NCBI GenBank assembly: GCA_964490835.1
Contig: CAZBEA010000004.1
Span: forward strand, 1-40,993
DNA: 40,993 nucleotides
Direction of reading: 5' to 3'
Origin: CAZBEA01 sp964490835
Lineage (GTDB): Bacteria > Patescibacteriota > Microgenomatia > Levybacterales > GWA1-39-11
Notes under the pieces: generated by a model
What the model was told of the DNA's origin: nothing
The model's database searches: none
Seen by the model: the letters and a program-made list of their open reading frames with translations, nothing else
Translations under genes and position numbers: made by a program
Shown here: piece by piece, positions 23,353 through 30,206 of the stretch
Layout of the letters: each line of letters begins with the position of its first letter
Position numbering within the stretch: position 1 is the first letter of the stretch

Positions 23353-23379
23353 TTGTCAAGTTGTGCTCTCTGGTACAGT
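23353..23379 (+). promoter_or_regulatory. candidate promoter of the mgtE-like gene
   Basis: TGG-TACAGT (hexamer 23374-23379) resembles the extended -10 TGGTACAAT used elsewhere in the window. TTGTCA lies 15 bases before it. The start codon at 23395 is 15 bases downstream, so a short leader is expected. The promoter is on the left side of a scaffold gap that appears to be spurious. Confidence 0.45.
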
Positions 23380-23380
23380 A

Positions 23381-23590
23381 TTGTTACCGCTATTATGAAA
23401 CAAATCCTTGAGGATGATGATCGCGACCCGGTTTCNNNNNNNNNNNNNNNNNNNNNNNNNNNNNNNNNNNNNNNNNNNNNNNNNNNNNNNNNNNNNNNNN
23501 NNNNNNNNNNNNNNNNNNNNNNNNNNNNNNNNNNNTTGTTACCGCTATTATGAAACAAATCCTTGAGGATGATGATCGCGACCCGGTTTC
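23381..23590. other. scaffold gap flanked by an identical 55-base overlap
   Basis: The 55 bases before the 100 Ns (23381-23435) are identical to the 55 after them (23536-23590). The two contigs therefore overlap and the gap is an unmerged join, not missing sequence. An identical k-mer-length overlap is what de Bruijn graph assemblers leave at contig ends. The first 13 codons of the mgtE-like gene are thus present twice (23395-23435 and 23550 onward). Confidence 0.9.
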
Positions 23591-24098
23591 ACTATTGGTA
23601 AAACTCCGCCTTCCGTGGCTTTTCGTTGGTCTGTGTGGTGGAATTCTTGCAACACTTCTGTCTTCCAGATTTGAACACATTCTTGAATCAGACATCAGGC
23701 TTGCTTTCTTCATTCCTTTTATTGTTTACATGGCAGACGCACTTGGAGCTCAAACTGAAAATGTGTATGTACGAAACTTAGCAGATGGAAAAGTAGATTT
23801 GGGAAAATATCTCGTGAAAGAAACCATCCTTGGAGTGTCTATTGGCAGTCTTTTCGGTCTTATAATTGGAATAATTGCGTTTATTTGGCTTGATTCTGTT
23901 CGACTTGCAATGACGGTTGGGATATCCCTTCTTGCTACGATGTCCCTAGCTCCTCTTGTTTCATTGATTGTTCCCTCTATGCTTCAAAAAGAAAGAAGGG
24001 ACCCGGCAGTTGGAGCAGCCCCAATCACGACCGTAATACAAGACATACTGAGTCTATTTATTTACTTCGTTGTAGCAACAGCTATACTACTCGGATAA
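23550..24098 (+). CDS. MgtE-type Mg2+ channel membrane domain, stand-alone
   Basis: The 182-residue product matches only the membrane half of MgtE/SLC41 channels: about five helices, a conserved basic approach (LLVKLRLPWLFVGLCGG), the FFIPFIVYMADALGAQTENVYVRNLA segment around the pore, and IVPSMLQ...RRDPAVGAAPITTVIQDILSLFIYF near the end, including the pore-lining Asp. Full MgtE also has an N domain and two CBS domains, which form the Mg2+-sensing plug; they are absent here. It may dimerise as a constitutive cation channel; Mg2+ is the likely substrate by family. The start ATG at 23550 is the same codon as 23395 across the false gap. It ends one base before the convergent 39-residue gene and is near a P-type ATPase. 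Confidence 0.85.
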   Translation: MKQILEDDDRDPVSLLVKLRLPWLFVGLCGGILATLLSSRFEHILESDIRLAFFIPFIVYMADALGAQTENVYVRNLADGKVDLGKYLVKETILGVSIGSLFGLIIGIIAFIWLDSVRLAMTVGISLLATMSLAPLVSLIVPSMLQKERRDPAVGAAPITTVIQDILSLFIYFVVATAILLG

Positions 24099-24218
24099 TT
24101 AGCAGAACTCGCAGGTTTTTGACTTCTTTTTTGAGGACTTGTCAATCTTTACTTTCTTGACAGATCCCTTTTTACCCTTGGATTTGGGTTTTTGTGAGAA
24201 AAGACCGAAAACAGCCAT
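24099..24218 (-). CDS. 39-residue Lys-rich protein ending in CEFC
   Basis: A short open frame reads MAVFGLFSQKPKSKGKKGS..., with about one third Lys, and ends TCEFC-stop. There is no membrane segment; predicted charge is strongly positive, suggesting nucleic-acid or ribosome contact, and the CxxC at the end could bind metal or be redox-active. Support for it being real: it exactly fills the space up to the mgtE-like stop, its codons run without interruption, and a TTGACA-17-TAGTGT promoter lies 6 bases before the ATG. I know no family for it. Being below common length cutoffs, it would usually be missed. Confidence 0.55.
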   Translation of the reverse strand: MAVFGLFSQKPKSKGKKGSVKKVKIDKSSKKKSKTCEFC

Positions 24219-24224
24219 ACATAT

Positions 24225-24276
24225 ACACTAATAACTTTCTTCCACATTGTCAATAAGGGCTAAAGTCGGCTATAGT
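24225..24276. promoter_or_regulatory. divergent promoters with overlapping -35 boxes
   Basis: Plus strand: TTGTCA (24247-24252), 18 bases, TATAGT (24271-24276), then six bases to the ATPase ATG. Minus strand: TTGACA (24248-24253), 17 bases, TAGTGT (24225-24230), then six bases to the ATG of the 39-residue gene. The two -35 boxes share five positions, so only one polymerase can bind at a time. Both messages would be leaderless. Confidence 0.6.
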
Positions 24277-24282
24277 AGATTT

Positions 24283-26994
24283 ATGAGCGAAACAAGCGCG
24301 TTTTATTCTCTTTCCGAGTCGCAAATTTTTGATCAGCTAAAAACCTCACGAAAAGGAATTACCGATGAGGAAGCGAGGAAAAGACTAGGCGAATACGGTC
24401 CAAATGCTCTCACAACAAAGAAAAAGATTTCTCCGCTATCGATATATCTTAATCAGTTTAAAAATACTCTTACAATAATTCTAATAGGAGCCGCTTTGCT
24501 CATTCTATTTATTTATTTTTTCGGGGAACGCGACCCCTCCGATCTCATCGAATCTGGCCTCATTCTATCTATTATATTCATGATTACGATTCTTGGATTC
24601 ATTCAAGAATTCAAAGCAGAAAAAGCTGTAGAGTCGCTAAAAAAACTACTCGCATTTAAAGCGCTTGTGATCAGAGACGGTGAGGAAAAAGAAATAGATG
24701 TGAAAGATCTTGTTCCGGGAGATATTGTACGACTGGAAGAAGGACTTAAGGTCCCGGCCGATATTCGAGTTATTGAAGAGTTTAATCTATCGGTGATAGA
24801 AGCTTCATTGACCGGTGAATCAACGCCTGTGTCAAAAGTAGAAGAAGCAATTTCCGGTACCAAACAACTCCCGGATCAAAAAAATATGGTTTTTTCAGGA
24901 ACCAGTATCGCAAGCGGTCGAGGTCTGGGGATAGTTGTACTCACCGGAGATAAAACAGAAATTGGGAAAATTGCCGATATGGTCTCTGAGTCTGAGGAGG
25001 ATCAAACCCCAATTCAAAAACGACTGGATCAAATAGGCCGGGTTATCGGATACATCGTTATTGGAATTTGTGTTTGCGTATTTATTTTTATTATGTTTTT
25101 TGCCCAAGAATTTGCCTCACAGCCGATACTACAAAGAGTCATACACTCATTTATTGCAGCGGTTGCCCTGGCAGTTGCCGCAATTCCCGAAGGACTCCCG
25201 GCAGTTGTGACCATTTCGCTTGCACTTGGAACTCAACGAATGCTTAAAAAGAATGCATTAGTTCGCAAGCTTAACTCTATCGAAACACTCGGATCAACCG
25301 ATGTTATTTGTTCGGATAAAACCGGAACACTCACAAAGGGTGAGATGACCGTAACCGATTTTTATTTTGATGGGAAAAGATTTCAACTTTCGGGATCCGG
25401 ATACGAAACCGAAGGTCAAGTTAACGGCCCTACCGATTTTAACCAAAAAGACTTCTCACTTCTTTTTGAAATTGGAAGAGAATGTAATAACGCAAAATTC
25501 CATGACGAAAATAATTATTCTGGAGATCCGACCGAGGTAGCACTACTCGTGAGCGCAATAAAAACCCAAACACAAGATCATCATGACCGAATTTTTGAAA
25601 TTCCTTTTTCTAGCGAACGTAAAATGATGAGCGTAATCGTGAGACATGAAAAAGGTCTGAGAGTTTTTACAAAAGGAGCCCCGGAAATAATTCTGAAAAA
25701 TTGTAGCAACATAATCCATTCCGGACAAATCCAAACACTGGATCCCAAACACGAGAACGAAATTTTATCAGTGAATCTGGATTTATCCCAAAAGGCTCTT
25801 CGAAATCTTGCGTGTGCGTATAAAGATATTACGGAAAAAGAATACGAGGATACAAGAAAAGCAAAAGGCAATTTTGAAACCGGTCTTACGTTTGTCGGTA
25901 TCCAAGGAATGATCGACCCACCTAGAGAAGAAGTAAAGGGACTTGTTGAATCTTGTCGAGAATCCGGAATTCGTGTTGTGATGATCACAGGAGACCATAT
26001 CGAAACTGCCAAGGCAATAGCACACCAGATTGGAATTCAGGGAGAGGCAATACTTGGTGAGGAACTCGAAAATATGCCAGAGCAAGAATTTGAAGGGAAA
26101 GTAGAAAATATCTCAATTTACGCACGGGTTAGCCCAGCATCAAAAATGAAAATAGTCGATGCTTTGAAGAAAAAGGGTCATATCGTTGCGATGACCGGTG
26201 ATGGAGTAAACGACGCACCAGCACTTAAAAAAGCTGATATCGGAATTGCCATGGGGATAAAAGGAACCGATGTGGCAAAAGAGGCAAGTGACCTTATTTT
26301 ACTTGACGATAATTTTTCAACAATTGTTGCAGCAGTTGAGGAAGGAAGAGGAATTTTTCAAAATATTCGAAAATTTGTAAATTACTTGCTGTCTTGTAAT
26401 ATAGGCGAAGTAATTATTGTTCTTCTTGCAGTTATAATTTTCAAAGATATTCCCCTGACGGCGACCATGCTGCTTTGGATAAATGTTGTAACTGACGGAT
26501 TACCAGCAGTTGCTCTTGGGATGGATACTGCGGAAAAAAATGTTATGAAATACTCTCCGAAAAAATTCCAAGAACAAATCATTGACAGGGTGTCGTGGAT
26601 TCAGATGCTTTTCTTTGGATTTGTTTTGGCTCTTTGTGTTCTTTTTGTCTACGACGAGAACTTACGTGAAGGAATACACGAGGCCCAAGGCGCAGCATTC
26701 TTAACAATAGTAATTCTTGAGCTTGTGAATGTTCTTATAATCAGACGTAATTTCAAAATGAAATTCTTCTCGAACAAATGGGTTATCTTGGCTGTACTGG
26801 GATCTCTATTCCTACAATTGCTTCTTATGTATATACCGTTCCTCGCTCATATTTTTGAAATTCACCCAATTGATATTCATGATTGGACAATAATTGGCAT
26901 TTCAATCGTCTCCATCAGTATTCTGACGGTAATTTTTAATCTTTTATCCGGTAAAATTTTCTCTTCCAAAAAAGACCTGGTTGCGCTCAACTGA
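24283..26994 (+). CDS. P-type Ca2+-transporting ATPase (type IIA-like)
   Basis: ATP-driven cation pump, 903 residues from the ATG at 24283; an in-frame ATG at 24247 lies inside the promoter and is rejected. The N-terminal cation-ATPase domain is followed by the actuator TGES (177-180), the phosphorylated Asp 345 in SDKTGTLTKG, the hinge MTGDGVNDAPALKKADIGIAMG, and ten predicted membrane helices. Ion-binding signatures are IPEGLP (301-306, helix 4), SCNIGEVI (helix 5) and NVVTDGLPAVALGMD (helix 6), as in SERCA/PMR1-type pumps, so Ca2+ (possibly Mn2+) is the likely cargo. Its 3' end carries the -35 of the next gene. A Mg2+-type channel gene lies just upstream. Confidence 0.94.
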   Translation: MSETSAFYSLSESQIFDQLKTSRKGITDEEARKRLGEYGPNALTTKKKISPLSIYLNQFKNTLTIILIGAALLILFIYFFGERDPSDLIESGLILSIIFMITILGFIQEFKAEKAVESLKKLLAFKALVIRDGEEKEIDVKDLVPGDIVRLEEGLKVPADIRVIEEFNLSVIEASLTGESTPVSKVEEAISGTKQLPDQKNMVFSGTSIASGRGLGIVVLTGDKTEIGKIADMVSESEEDQTPIQKRLDQIGRVIGYIVIGICVCVFIFIMFFAQEFASQPILQRVIHSFIAAVALAVAAIPEGLPAVVTISLALGTQRMLKKNALVRKLNSIETLGSTDVICSDKTGTLTKGEMTVTDFYFDGKRFQLSGSGYETEGQVNGPTDFNQKDFSLLFEIGRECNNAKFHDENNYSGDPTEVALLVSAIKTQTQDHHDRIFEIPFSSERKMMSVIVRHEKGLRVFTKGAPEIILKNCSNIIHSGQIQTLDPKHENEILSVNLDLSQKALRNLACAYKDITEKEYEDTRKAKGNFETGLTFVGIQGMIDPPREEVKGLVESCRESGIRVVMITGDHIETAKAIAHQIGIQGEAILGEELENMPEQEFEGKVENISIYARVSPASKMKIVDALKKKGHIVAMTGDGVNDAPALKKADIGIAMGIKGTDVAKEASDLILLDDNFSTIVAAVEEGRGIFQNIRKFVNYLLSCNIGEVIIVLLAVIIFKDIPLTATMLLWINVVTDGLPAVALGMDTAEKNVMKYSPKKFQEQIIDRVSWIQMLFFGFVLALCVLFVYDENLREGIHEAQGAAFLTIVILELVNVLIIRRNFKMKFFSNKWVILAVLGSLFLQLLLMYIPFLAHIFEIHPIDIHDWTIIGISIVSISILTVIFNLLSGKIFSSKKDLVALN

Positions 26995-27010
26995 ATTTTT
27001 GTTCTATTAT
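26981..27010 (+). promoter_or_regulatory. promoter of the His/Cys-rich protein gene cluster
   Basis: TTGCGC (26981-26986, inside the ATPase end), 18 bases, TATTAT (27005-27010), then nine bases to the ATG at 27020. An out-of-frame ATG at 27016 lies between. It predicts a leaderless or nearly leaderless four-gene transcript. Confidence 0.5.
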
Positions 27011-27019
27011 TAAATATGT

Positions 27020-27844
27020 ATGAGATCCTGCCTAAGATACGCCGGTTATTTTTTGTCGGCTTTTGCATTTTTTTTCCTCGCTCAAAGTGTTCAGGCAAAA
27101 GAATCGGCAGCCTACTCTACTCTTGAAGAAACAGTCGGCTCACTCTCGTTTATAACAATATTCATTAGTACATTTCTTCTTCTTTCCTTTGCTGGAATTT
27201 CAATCTTCATAAAACCACTCACATCTTCTGCAAAAAAATTGCTCTTTATCTGCATTAGCGTTGTCACGATCGCCGAAACCCTTTTTCTTGGTGGGTCGAC
27301 CGTCTATGTAAATCTTATCTCACACAGTAAGGGCCCGGTTCATTATCATGCGGACTTTGAGTTGTATAACTGTGGTGATAAGGTCAACCTTCTGGATCCC
27401 ACCGGCCTTTCAAATAAAATTGGAACTTCAACATTACACGAACATAACGATGACAGAATTCATCTTGAAGGAGTGGTTGTAGTGGAGGATGATCAATCCC
27501 TTGGTAAATTCTTCCATGTTATCGGGGGTTATATAAATACCGAATCCATTTCATATCCAACAGATAGCGGTCAGGTTGTTTTGAATAACGGAGACACTTG
27601 TCCAGATGGAGCTCCCGGAACACTTAATGTTTTCGTTTACAAATCAATCAATGGTAAGTACGTGCAACAAAAAGTAACTGACCCCGCAGTATACATCTAT
27701 GCTCCGTATAGTCAGGTCCCTAATGGGGATTGTGTCATTATCGAGTTTGGACCAGCAAGTGAATCGACTGAAAAAATATGTCGTTCATATCAAGTAGCAG
27801 AAAAACTTGGAAAAATCAAAAATGGGGGAAGACTTAATAATTAA
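27020..27844 (+). CDS. exported membrane protein with a His/Cys-rich extracytoplasmic domain
   Basis: A 274-residue protein. Residues 1-26 look like a classical signal peptide (cleavage after VQA). Helices at about 44-64 and 72-95 anchor it, placing residues 103-274 outside. That domain has clustered His: HYHADFE (108-114), LHEHNDDRIHLE (139-150) and FFHV (165-168). It has four Cys at 118, 194, 238 and 254, enough for two disulfides. The His/Asp/Glu spacing suggests a metal site, but the metal and activity are unknown; I recognise no characterised family. It ends 2 bases before a CcdA-like gene, which fits a product that needs disulfide or thiol handling outside the cell. Confidence 0.7.
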   Translation: MRSCLRYAGYFLSAFAFFFLAQSVQAKESAAYSTLEETVGSLSFITIFISTFLLLSFAGISIFIKPLTSSAKKLLFICISVVTIAETLFLGGSTVYVNLISHSKGPVHYHADFELYNCGDKVNLLDPTGLSNKIGTSTLHEHNDDRIHLEGVVVVEDDQSLGKFFHVIGGYINTESISYPTDSGQVVLNNGDTCPDGAPGTLNVFVYKSINGKYVQQKVTDPAVYIYAPYSQVPNGDCVIIEFGPASESTEKICRSYQVAEKLGKIKNGGRLNN

Positions 27845-27846
27845 AT

Positions 27847-28554
27847 ATGTTTGACTTACATTTACCAACTTTGTCAGTAGTCGTAGGATCTGCAGCCATA
27901 GATTCAATTAATCCGTGTGCAATAGGAGTTCTTATCCTTATGATTTCCGTTGTCTTAGGAGGAAAAGGATCAGTCAAAAGACTTCTTCTACTTGGAAGTC
28001 TTTACATTTTTGCGATATTTATGACATACCTTATTGCAGGTCTTGGTCTTATCTACTTTCTCTCTAAAGTTCCAATTTGGGTGTCCGAGTATCTCTCAAT
28101 CCTTGTTGGATCAATAGTAATACTCGCCGGTATTTTGGAAATAAAAGATTTTTATTGGTATGGCAAAGGGTTTTCGCTCCAGATTCCACCCTACTTCGCA
28201 CATAAAATCCATGCATTTTCCAAAAACATGTCGGTTCCGGGAGTTATTCTTTTAGGGAGCTTTATTGCAGGAGTTGAACTTCCTTGTACCGGTGCTCCGT
28301 ATCTTGCCATCATCACTATTCTTTCTCTGAATTTTGATTTCATGGCATTCTTACTTCTTATTCTGTATAACATTGTCTTCGTATTGCCCTTGATAGTCAT
28401 TCTCATCCTTGTTGCTTCAGGAACAAAAATACATAAGATCAAGGGCTGGAAGGAAAATAATAAAGGCTATATGAGATTTGCAATTGGGTTCATGTTGATC
28501 GGGCTTGGATGGCTTCTTATCTTAATTGCGAACGGTACTATTAACTTTGGATAA
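27847..28554 (+). CDS. CcdA/DsbD-type membrane thiol-electron carrier
   Basis: CcdA-family proteins pass reducing equivalents from cytoplasmic thioredoxin across the membrane to outside thiol proteins. The 235-residue protein has six or seven membrane helices and the two family cysteines: C24 in DSINPCAIG (helix 1) and C147 in GVELPCTGAPY (helix 4 region). Both sit after Pro, as in CcdA; the second Pro of the first PCxxP motif is replaced (PCAIG). It starts 2 bases after the His/Cys-rich gene and ends in TAATG shared with the ATP-cone gene, so all are cotranscribed. No thioredoxin-like partner is encoded in the window. Confidence 0.82.
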   Translation: MFDLHLPTLSVVVGSAAIDSINPCAIGVLILMISVVLGGKGSVKRLLLLGSLYIFAIFMTYLIAGLGLIYFLSKVPIWVSEYLSILVGSIVILAGILEIKDFYWYGKGFSLQIPPYFAHKIHAFSKNMSVPGVILLGSFIAGVELPCTGAPYLAIITILSLNFDFMAFLLLILYNIVFVLPLIVILILVASGTKIHKIKGWKENNKGYMRFAIGFMLIGLGWLLILIANGTINFG

Positions 28555-28823
28555 TGAAATTAGTTGTAAAAAGAAAAGGACACAGTCAAGATTTTGATCC
28601 TAAAAAATTATACGCCAGTATTTATGCTGCTTGTATCGCAATTCGAATGCGTGAAGGTCAGGCAGAGCTTATTGCTGATAATGTTTCAAAAGATGTGACA
28701 GATGAATTGTCTCATCTTCATACTGTTAATAGTAAGGAGTTGACAGAAATGGTTGTAAAATTTCTAGAACAATACGACACCGATGCAGCTTATTTATATC
28801 GGTCACATAGAGATATTTCATAA
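28554..28823 (+). CDS. stand-alone ATP-cone domain protein
   Basis: The 89-residue product is essentially one ATP-cone: MKLVVKRKGHSQDFDPKKL at the start (V-K-R-x-G ... F-D-x-x-K), a helical middle, and DTDAAYLYRSHRDIS at the end (cf. VAYxRFxSVY in NrdR and ribonucleotide reductases). ATP-cones bind ATP or dATP to switch class I/III ribonucleotide reductases or the repressor NrdR. Neither a reductase domain nor the NrdR zinc ribbon is present. It is translationally coupled to the CcdA-like gene (TAATG) and is followed 9 bases later by the flavoprotein gene. A nucleotide-sensing subunit for that redox module is possible but unproven. Confidence 0.8.
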   Translation: MKLVVKRKGHSQDFDPKKLYASIYAACIAIRMREGQAELIADNVSKDVTDELSHLHTVNSKELTEMVVKFLEQYDTDAAYLYRSHRDIS

Positions 28824-28832
28824 TTTTTCACC

Positions 28833-30206
28833 ATGCTGAACAGGACCCATACAAAATTTGATTATGATTTCATTGTTATTGGCTCCGGATCGGGTGGAAG
28901 TGTCGGCGCGCACTACGCACGGTCTTTGGGGAAGAAAGTTGCGATGTTTGAGAAGACAAAAATCGGCGGCGAGTGTCCTAATTGGGCATGTGTTCCAACA
29001 AAGGCTCTTCTTCATTCTGCAAATATTTTAGAAACAGTTCGTAATACGGCATCTTATGGAGTTCATGCTCCAAATCCTTCTTTTCATTTCAAAGAAGTTC
29101 AAGACTATCGGGGACTTGTAGTGTCTCGTACCGGCGCCGCGGATGGCTCTAAATCCTTTGAAGAACAGGGAATCGATGTGTTTCACTCAAAAGCAGAATT
29201 CATCTCTCCATATGAGATAGAGTCTGCCGGAAGAACTTTTTCTGCAAAGAAATTTCTTATATCCACGGGTAGCGATGTTTTTATCCCCCCAACTCCCGGA
29301 CTCGAAGAGTCAGGGTATCTTACGTTTAAAGATTTGGTAGAAATTGACCATGTTCCACAAAGTTTATTAGTAATGGGTGGAGGAGCTGTCGGATGCGAAT
29401 TTTCACAAATTTTCTCAATTTTCGGAAGCAAAGTTACCATGATCAATAGGTCCAGAATTTTAAGCAACGAAGACGAGGATACATCACAACTGGTACAAGC
29501 TCTCTTTGAATACAGAGGGATTCAAGTATTGAATGGGTCAGATATTGTTCGAATTGAAAAAGATGGAAAAGATAAAATAGTGTATTACAAAACCGGCGAC
29601 ACATTCCACCAATTGAGAGTTGAGGAGATACTCGTTGCAACCGGTAAAAAACCTGCTCTTAATTTCGCACCGGAACAAGCTGGACTTTTGGATAAAGACG
29701 GTAAATTTAAAGTCAATAAATATCTCCAGACCCTCCAACCACACATCTTTGCTGCGGGGGATTTGGTGGGGCCCTACCTTTTTACCCACACAGGATATTA
29801 CCAAAGTTATATTGCAGCAAAAAATGCGTTTTCATATGTCAAAATCGAACCGGATTACAGAGCAGTTCCACGATGTGTATTTATAACACCTGAAGTGGCC
29901 TCTGTTGGTGAGAGTGAGGCTTCGCTAAAAGAAAAGGGTATAAAATATAAAAAAGGAATTGCTCCAATGGCGGTAATTGGAAGATCTAACACTGAAAATT
30001 CTTTCGATGGTTTTGTAAAGATTTTAACCGATGTAAATGGTCGACTTCTGGGGAGTGTTATCGTTGCGGATCGGGCAGGTGAAATGATTCATGAAGTAAC
30101 TCTTGGAATAAAATTACGAGCCAAAGCATCAGACCTCGCAGAAATGATCCACGCATATCCTACTTATTCAGAAGCGATCAAAATTGCGTGCTCGAGTATC
30201 AGTTAG
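28833..30206 (+). CDS. FAD-dependent disulfide reductase (lipoamide dehydrogenase/mercuric reductase-like)
   Basis: The 457-residue protein belongs to the pyridine nucleotide-disulfide oxidoreductases. FAD motif GSGSGG (18-23), redox-active Cys 48 and 53 in GGECPNWACVPTK, a second Rossmann motif MGGGAVGCEF for NAD(P)H, IFAAGD for the FAD ribityl chain, and the C-terminal dimerisation domain are all present. In lipoamide dehydrogenase the end reads HAHPTxxE, with the second His catalytic; here it is HAYPTYSE (440-447), so Tyr 442 replaces it while Glu 447 stays. Lipoamide is therefore doubtful as substrate, and no dehydrogenase-complex genes are nearby. Mercuric reductase lacks this His too, but the MerA C-terminal Cys pair is not seen. 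The stop overlaps the convergent HD-like gene by 8 bases. Confidence 0.9.
   Translation: MLNRTHTKFDYDFIVIGSGSGGSVGAHYARSLGKKVAMFEKTKIGGECPNWACVPTKALLHSANILETVRNTASYGVHAPNPSFHFKEVQDYRGLVVSRTGAADGSKSFEEQGIDVFHSKAEFISPYEIESAGRTFSAKKFLISTGSDVFIPPTPGLEESGYLTFKDLVEIDHVPQSLLVMGGGAVGCEFSQIFSIFGSKVTMINRSRILSNEDEDTSQLVQALFEYRGIQVLNGSDIVRIEKDGKDKIVYYKTGDTFHQLRVEEILVATGKKPALNFAPEQAGLLDKDGKFKVNKYLQTLQPHIFAAGDLVGPYLFTHTGYYQSYIAAKNAFSYVKIEPDYRAVPRCVFITPEVASVGESEASLKEKGIKYKKGIAPMAVIGRSNTENSFDGFVKILTDVNGRLLGSVIVADRAGEMIHEVTLGIKLRAKASDLAEMIHAYPTYSEAIKIACSSIS

Noticed and set aside
23317..23553. Reading frames crossing the first N gap
   Set aside because: The flanks are duplicate copies of the same 55 bases, so these frames are artefacts of an unmerged contig overlap.
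28833..28860. Mercuric reductase annotation for the flavoprotein
   Set aside because: The CxxxxC motif is shared by the whole family; there is no N-terminal metal-binding domain and the C-terminal Cys pair of MerA is absent, so a general disulfide-reductase call is safer.
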